Assembly: GCF_000512585.2 (NCBI RefSeq)
Contig: NC_089242.1
Location: forward strand, 3,286,001-3,350,000
DNA length: 64,000 bases
Direction of reading: 5' to 3'
Origin: Kwoniella bestiolae CBS 10118
Lineage: Eukaryota; Basidiomycota; Tremellomycetes; Tremellales; Cryptococcaceae
This document shows, one piece after another, positions 57,681 to 64,000 of the stretch. The position numbers were made by a program, and so were the translations under genes. The notes beneath the pieces are model-generated. The model was not told the DNA's origin. It made no database searches and saw only the letters and a list, made by a program, of their open reading frames with translations. Positions within the stretch are counted from its first letter, which is position 1. Every line of letters begins with the position of its first letter.

Positions 57681-57982
57681 CATTGGACAAGGTGAAGAGA
57701 AGTCAGAGATTGATGTTGAAGATTGGGGGATTCGGACAGTTCGTACGGTGATAGTCCTGGTGAACCCAGTTTGTATAGCGAGGAGTGTCGAATACAGGCT
57801 CGAATTGTAATGGTAGATTAGGAATGAGTTGTAATGTAACAGGCACGGAATAGAGATGAATCGTACTAGTCCAGTCAACCGCTCGCGTATTCGTAACTAA
57901 TGTTTGATAGGGCCCGAGCCAAAGTGGAGGTAGACCATTGGATCGTTAAAACAACCCTCTCTCCTGTTCATCATTCTCAATC
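57681..57982. other. Intergenic, about 300 bp
   Basis: Between the C2H2 gene and the WSS1-like gene on the same strand. No element recognised. Confidence 0.45.
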
Positions 57983-60712
57983 ATGTCTTCTACCTATATG
58001 AGCATATTTATCGAGAGTCAACGGCGAATAGCTGGAATAGCTAAATATAATGCAGGCTCCACAGCTGTAAGCTTCTTGTCACCCAACACGCGTATGTGAA
58101 CTTATAGCTGACTCATGTCCAATTGAAATCGTAGACGACTGAACGAGCGTCAAGCCAATCCCAACCCGTAGGCATCCGCTTCGATCAGCTTATCTCATTA
58201 CAACGTAAATTATGAAGCTGATCAGACTTGCGGTAGATACGTGATCTTCATTCGTTCCTTGAGGAATAAGAAGGATCATACAGTCAGTTTGCCTCACCTT
58301 GTGGAGCCAAGAAATTAAGCTGATTGTTTATAATGGATGTAGGATGCAGAAGATATGTTGAAAGCCGTTGGTGAGCTAGATTGATCGCTGAAGTGCGTGA
58401 GACCTAGCTAATCGCCCTTGCAGCTGCTCAGGTAAGCTAGCATTGGGGCGGTGATTCCATCCATGATGAGCTGACGGTAACGATAGATGAGGACGATAAT
58501 GAGAGAGAGGTTTATGCAGGTGCATACACTAGAAGAAGCAGAGTTCAATCGAGTAGTGAGTGTTCCTCATCTCCTGTATTCCGTCTCATCGACCAATTTG
58601 TACATCTATCTGTGAAGTGTCTTACTGCGAAATAAGCTCGTCGTCAGAATACTAATGCTTTGTGATAGTTCGCAGGCAGGAATTGGAATCATGGACAAGT
58701 AAGTTGCTTCGATTGCAACGTCTTTACGAGAGGCAGGACAGCTCATGTCATGCAGAGTATAGAACTGGTCTTGAGAGGACCAAGTGGTCGATTTTTACCG
58801 TGAGCTGATCGTCGCCGGTCACCGGATATCCTGGCATGCAGCTGATCGTATGAATTGATTCAGGATGCCATATATAATATCAGTCATGTGCCATGAGGTG
58901 AGCTCAGTAACTCGTCCGGGCGAAAGGCAGCTTACTTGATTGTACAGATGGCTCATATCGAGGTGAGAGCAACTGGGACTACAAAGGCGAAGGATACTAG
59001 CTTATCTCGGTCTTAGCAAATGAACCATGGTCCTAAATTCCAGAAGGTGGGTCCACCCATGTTTGTAACCATACATAGTATATGCTGACATGCTCTCGGA
59101 TTTAGCTTATGGCGGATATCAAAGCTGATGTGAGAGGTCTTCAAGCAAGAGGGTATTACGGAGATGGCGAGTACACCTTTCACGTTCTCATATAACACGT
59201 TTCGACTAACACCTCAAACAGGTTTCTGGTCTGATGGGAAGAGGTTAAGGGATAGTGTGAGGATGGGAGGGGAGGGTTACCGTCAGTTGATCAGAGCCCT
59301 GCAGATAGCGGAACCAGCTGATACCCTTTCCAACAACAGGCGCATCTGATTTTCCGGAATATATCTGTGGTGTTAGCGCTTCGTGAGCTTTCATCAGCTT
59401 CAGCGAGCATCATCTCCGTAGCTCACCCACATAGTCGTGCTCAGGGACGCTCGTAAAGCCAAGAGACCATCTCGCGGACCCGGATCCACTCGTGCTCCTG
59501 GAATGGTGAAAGGAGAAGCGTCACACCGATCAGGTAGACAGACGGAATATGTGCGCAAAGCAGGGAGGAGGAATAATGCGGATATGGGCGAAGGTGGATC
59601 AAGGTTGGATGGTGGTCGGCGTGAGTACACCAAATTCCACATAAACATAATACTCTTATCTTGTTGAATGAGAACAGGAGAAGCTCATCTTTGCAATTGA
59701 TATAGAGATAACGAGAGAAGATAGAGAACAGCGGAAATCCTACCTAGACGACATGACTCAAGTGTTCCTGGATCAAGGGATGAGCCAGACAAAAGCGAGA
59801 AAGAGAGCAGGTGAGATGTGGGAGGAGGATAATCCGTGGTGGAAAGAGGGAAGCACGAGAGGTAAAGTGTAAGCTCTCTCTTCTTATACATATACATATT
59901 GCTGAAACATTCAGAAGGGTGTTAAGCTGATCTGAAACTGTAGGGCAAAATCGAAAACTGCTGCAGAGATGCGAGCACAAGCTGCCGAAGCGCGTCTTCG
60001 AGCTCTAACTGGACCTTCTACAGGCGATACCAAACCCCTAATCAAGTTGTCAGATGGCGAAGAGGAAGATGAGGAGGAAGATGTTAAACCCATTTTCGAC
60101 GAGGAAGACGAGGTAGATGACCCTCATATCGGGGCAGAGCAAAGGAAGAAGGAAATGGAGGATGAGATGGATGAAGATGAACGAGAGGGGTTGAGGGGAG
60201 GATGGGAAGAGTATATAAACCCGCCACCGATACCTAGAGAACAAGAGGTCTCATCGAAAGGAGTGAAGAGAGAACGATCACCTACAATAACGAATATCGA
60301 AAAAGCCACACCTACCAAACAAGCCAAAGCTAAAGCTACATCTGGATTTGGTTTAGATATGGTGCGACAAGAACGCCTAAAAGCTCTGGGTATGGCATCA
60401 TCCTCAACCTCTTCCACAAAAGGCAAGGGACGTACCCTCGGATCAAGTCCGACCTCTCGATCATCACAAACATCGCTTGATGATGCCTTCTCCTCAAAGA
60501 AGGATACAAAGCCTGATGCCCCCGATGAAGACAGGGTCAGGCAGGATGAGAGGTCAGGATGGGAGTGTAGAGTGTGCACGTTTGTCAATTTGGCGGATCA
60601 TGGAAGATGTGGTGAGTCAGCTGGCGAGATAAGAAAGCTATTAGCTGATGATTTCGTAGAGATGTGTCAGGCTAGACCTGATGGGGTGATGCCGAGTGAT
60701 GTAATCATCTAG
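57983..60712 (+). CDS. WSS1: WLM-domain metalloprotease, WSS1-like
   Basis: Eighteen exons in 2.7 kb: 57983-58066, 58135-58167, 58226-58282, 58343-58370, 58424-58431, 58487-58555, 58669-58698, 58756-58799, 58864-58897, 58948-58962, 59017-59046, 59106-59166, 59222-59275, 59340-59369/71, 59422/35-59620, 59673-59868, 59944-60611 and 60660-60712. The WLM protease domain has DAEDMLKAVAAQMRTIM, NWNHGQSIELVLRG and the zinc site HEMAHIEQMNH (HExxHx5H). A GFWSDGKRLRDS block and a basic linker follow. Near the C-terminus is a RanBP2-type zinc finger, WECRVCTFVNLADHGRCEMC. WSS1 proteins cut proteins crosslinked to DNA and bind SUMO and Cdc48. The donor or acceptor joining exons 14 and 15 is uncertain. 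The intron after 59166 uses a GC donor (GCGAGT). Confidence 0.8.
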
Positions 60713-60995
60713 TTGGAAGAGATCAAGCATTTTAGTATCGGCTTATTGTGTATGCGAGGGCGTATGTATAACTTGTAACACGTTCATGCGTATCCGATCT
60801 ATGTATCAGAATATCCATGTTGCAAGACATACTGGTATATCACGACAGAAGAACCTCGCGTGCTATCAGTTGTAGGGGAAGGAAGTGACGTTCCTCAGAG
60901 TATGATGCGTCATGGTGAATCGTACATAACATACATATCTTACAACAGTCTACGCTATATTCGAATAATCCGTCGATATACAAGGACACTTCCGT
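60713..60995. other. Convergent intergenic region
   Basis: 3' ends of the WSS1-like gene (+) and the ankyrin gene (-). No feature recognised. Confidence 0.5.
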
Positions 60996-62721
60996 TCATA
61001 TCCTACTATCCTTCCTACTCATACTGAAATCCATCGACCCCGCTCCCGCTCCACCCGTCTGAGCAGAATTAGCTCGTCTCATCACTGAACCCATCATGAC
61101 ACCCTCCCTGGGTAGAGGTATAGGCAATCCAACCTCGCTTCCCTGAGGTTTCATAAGCGAGGCACCTGCACCTGGTGCAGCCGTACTACCCGAAGTAGGC
61201 ATTGAAGGAGATCTATTGGTTGAAGGTCTACCATTCCCACTGGGGTCGGCCGTGCTGGGTGGATTGAGCGTGGCAGGAGGTAATGGCGGTGTAGGTCGAC
61301 CAAGTACAGCTTGAGGATTGGCCGGTGCCGATAACCCCCCTCCTTGGGGGGTCGATCTCTGAGAGCTCGATGAATGAGGGATACTAGGTCTGGTTGGTGG
61401 TTCACCACGGGTATTGGACTGGGTACCGCCATGCTGCGAAGACGATGAATCGAGGCGGGACATCGGTAAACTACTTGATCTCTCACCTAAACCTTGAACA
61501 GGAAGAGGTAAGGGAGGTAACGGTTGTTGATGGATCTGGCTCTGATCGATATATCTCCCAGGTTGACTAGAGTAACTCCCGCTATTCACGTTGGAATTGG
61601 AATTACTAGCCGAACTACCCATACTTGTTGATCTGACCCTCCCCCCATTCTCATTCAACCCATCATTCCTTGACCTCTCCTCCCTCCTCCTTTGATATAT
61701 CTCCCTCTGGATACTTTGGATCTCCCCCAAGACCTGAGCGTTATATGCGAAATCCAACGCAGTGAACCCCTCAAAATTCCTTATACTCACCAGACTCCCC
61801 GACCGCCCGCTATTTTCCAAGATTACTCGAATAGTATCCAAATGTCCCCATGCACTCGCATAGTGCAGTGGAGTATTCCCCTGTAGATCTGTGAGCGTGA
61901 GATCCGCACCGAGTGAACAGACGAGATCGATGAATCGCCAATTCCCGCATTGGGCTGCGACGTGCAATGAAGTTTTCCCACCTGAATTGGACCAGTCGAG
62001 GAGGAAGGGGAAGAGGGTGAAGTACAGTTCTGTCATTCTCAGGGAGATGTTGGATTTCTGCTCGTAGGATCTTGAATCGATTTTGGCGGGGAAAGAGACG
62101 GAGGGGGAGTGGTGGTGGTTGAATGGCGAGGTTGAGAGAGAGGGGATGGATGCGAGGAGATGGAGGAGGGTGTTGTTGTCTGCGTCCTGTGGATATAGTC
62201 AAGGTGGTATCAGTACAAATAAGTTGAGGAAGTGCTTTGTACATGATGATAGGTTATTCCAGTCTTGGTATCATGTCGACCTAAGACCCTTCTGCCGCAT
62301 GTTGAGACCACACCAATCCTTCCGTCTTGGACGACCCACTCACCCTCGACAACTCCTGATCATCATGTCCATAATCCAATAACAGCCATTCAAACACCTC
62401 CAAACTACCTTCTATAGCTGACCAGCTCAAGCTTGTCAGTCTGTTCTTATCCGTATTTCGTAGATCCGTTTTATGCTGCAGTCGCGAAAGGAGCGATACG
62501 TTGTTATCTACGAGCACACATGACAGCTGTCAGCCATCTGTAGGACGTACAGAGCATTCAATAGACATAGTCTGACCATGTACCAGAGAGACGACGGACT
62601 CACCTCGTACAGCCTGTCTTACCCTTCCTGAGGGGTCTCTGACTACGTTCAATCTCGGTGCAGGGATTTTGACATGCGAGGATGTTGCCAAGGGGTGATC
62701 CATAGTTTTAGTCGCTGCCAT
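60996..62721 (-). CDS. Ankyrin-repeat protein resembling TORC2 subunit Avo2
   Basis: Three exons, 62721-62604, 62507-62344 and 62186-60996, give 490 aa. The N-terminal 40 residues are a short basic leader. Ankyrin units follow: DKNRLTSLSWSAIEGSLEVF, NNTLLHLLASI, GGKTSLHVAAQCGNWRFI, QGNTPLHYASAWGHLDTI and EGFTALDFAYNAQ. The segment WLLLDYGHDDQELSR resembles LGHDKHEL of yeast Avo2. From residue 260 on the protein is Ser/Pro/Gly-rich and disordered. An Avo2 role in TORC2 signalling is a hypothesis from that motif and the domain layout, not a firm assignment; many fungal ankyrin adaptors look alike. It is divergent from PEX13. Confidence 0.7.
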
Positions 62722-63041
62722 TTTACCTCATGCATGAAGTCGAAGTAGAGCTAGCATAGGATATGGTCTTATATGTATGTCTATGCAATGGATGACATGT
62801 CCATATGTGACAAAACGGAAAGAAGAAAGAGAGAGGAGAATGAAGGAGACAGACTGAACCTGGCAACCGGTAAATAGCATGTCAATCAACTTCCGGATCA
62901 CTTACGACATATCTTCAACACTCATCTTCAACCGCTTCTTCGTTCCTTCTTCATCAATCAATTCTCGACATCTAGGCTCATAATCTGCAACAGCTATAGG
63001 TTGTATAGTATCGACCACCTAGGATAGCTGCTTAGTACACA
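62722..63041. other. Divergent promoter, ankyrin gene / PEX13
   Basis: 320 bp of non-coding sequence. No TATA or E-box was seen. Confidence 0.45.
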
Positions 63042-64000
63042 ATGTCATCCCTACCACCAAGACCCAAACCATGGGAGAGCAAACCCACTTCCGCCGTCCC
63101 CGTATCAAATTCCGAAGCTGGACCATCTTCAAAACCATCTACATCAACAACATCAGCATTCGATAATGCCCTACAAGCTAGTAGTAGTAGCTCTGCGCCC
63201 AAGCTGCCTGATAGACCTAGTGATCTGGGTGGGAGTAGTGAGTCATCAACCCCTACCATACGTAACCCTTGATAGCGATTAGTCCAATCTCCTCCCACCG
63301 ATAATCTTTCATACCTGGACATACGCACTGGCATATACGAGGCAAGGATGCTGAATGATCATTTCGACATACAGGCCTTACGACCCAACCATACGCTGCT
63401 CAGAATAGATATACCAGCTCATACGGAATGTCACCCTACGGCGGCATGGGCGGAATGACTGGGTATGGAGGTGGATACGGAGGATATAGTGGGTATGGGG
63501 GGTATGGCGGGATGAATAGGTTCGGTGGAGGGTACGGAATGGGAGGGTATGGGATGGGCGGGTATGGTGTAGGTGGGATGGGTGGTCCAGGCGAGGTGAG
63601 TGAGCGGTATATCTGTCTCCAGTCAAATGACAACATGGTCTGAATGGGCTATAAGATATCCTCTCTTCACATCCAAAAATAACATGGTTATACTATTCCC
63701 TGACCGCGATCTTTGCATGTCCCTGCTCATGTTCGAGAGACTCTCTCATCAAAGATTGGCATCGATAGCTAACATATCATTCTCGCACTACCACAGGGCT
63801 ACCCAACCCTCACATCCTCCCTACAAGCATCCACCGCCCCCGCATTCGCCGTCCTCGAATCCCTAGTCACAGCATTCACCTCCCTCGCCCAACTCATAGA
63901 ATCAACATACATGGCCACACACTCCTCATTCTTCGCCATGGTCGGTGTGGCCGATCAATTGGGTTCGCTCAAAACATATCTCGGTCAGGTATTAGGTGTA
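63042..64000 (+). CDS. PEX13: Peroxisomal import docking protein PEX13 (5' part)
   Basis: Exons 63042-63237, 63375-63595 and 63798 to beyond the window end. The N-terminus is MSSLPPRPKPWESKPTSA, the PPRPKPWE pattern of PEX13. A Ser-rich region and a Gly/Tyr/Met-rich stretch follow (YGGMGGMTGYGGGYGGYSGY, nucleotides about 63430-63590), then the helical segment STAPAFAVLESLVTAFTSLA, which matches the membrane-associated PEX13 N-terminal domain. The SH3 domain must lie outside the window. PEX13 docks the cargo receptors at the peroxisome, and its YG-rich domain forms a condensed phase in known systems. Phases 1 and 0 close at both introns. Confidence 0.9.

Noticed and set aside
1..64000. Mobile elements, rRNA or tRNA genes, CRISPR arrays
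   Set aside because: No terminal repeats, transposase or reverse-transcriptase motifs, rRNA blocks or repeated spacers were seen by eye; tRNAs could not be excluded without a covariance-model scan.

Overview
This window is nuclear DNA of a basidiomycete yeast or filamentous relative, most likely a Tremellales member of the Cryptococcus/Kwoniella type. The evidence is the gene style: genes are dense, run on both strands and are broken by many short introns (mostly 40-120 nt) with GTGAGT-like donors and CAG/TAG acceptors. The recognisable proteins are single-copy fungal housekeeping proteins (COG5, VPS23, a glycerol-3-phosphate acyltransferase, BMS1, a bromodomain protein, NHA1-type antiporter, VPS35, beta-tubulin, a WSS1-like protease, PEX13). 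Species cannot be fixed from sequence alone. I rebuilt exon structures by hand from splice signals, reading phase and family conservation. No rRNA, tRNA, CRISPR, transposon or prokaryotic feature was seen.

Layout. 1-904: 3' end of COG5 (+). 1188-8732: two long low-complexity proteins of unknown function (-). 9809-11648: one-pass membrane protein (+). 11798-13977: ESCRT-I VPS23/TSG101 (-). 14331-14758: tiny membrane protein (+). 14888-17823: mitochondrial PPR-like protein (-). 18460-21610: acyltransferase, 13 exons (+). 21949-23316: secreted calpain-fold protein lacking the catalytic Cys (-). 23954-25258: two small zinc-binding genes (-). 25881-29754 BMS1 (-) and 30168-33352 bromodomain protein (+) share a divergent promoter. 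33818-39016: three more zinc-binding genes (+). 39997-41547: secreted Cys-repeat protein (+). 41958-44121: Na+/H+ antiporter (-). 45089-48840: VPS35 (+). 49258-50954: protein with an abnormal GATA finger (-). 52156-54255: beta-tubulin (-). 54972-55992: doubtful small genes. 56043-57680: three-finger C2H2 protein (+). 57983-60712: WSS1-like protease, 18 exons (+). 60996-62721: ankyrin protein resembling Avo2 (-). 63042-64000: PEX13, truncated by the window end (+).

The most unusual item is a local family of five paralogous genes (called copies A-E here) spread over 23954-39016 on both sides of the BMS1/bromodomain pair. Each encodes a C8, all-cysteine RING-like domain, with a phase-1 intron at the same place in the domain, just before the third Cys pair. 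Two copies (D, E) keep all eight cysteines, two (A, B) have each lost one, and one (C) carries a frameshift in a GA repeat. This looks like a lineage-specific C4C4 RING family undergoing birth and decay. Several housekeeping genes also have odd gene structures: a beta-tubulin start codon apparently split by a 399-nt intron, and a WSS1-like gene with an 8-nt exon, a GC-AG intron and an intron inside HExxH.
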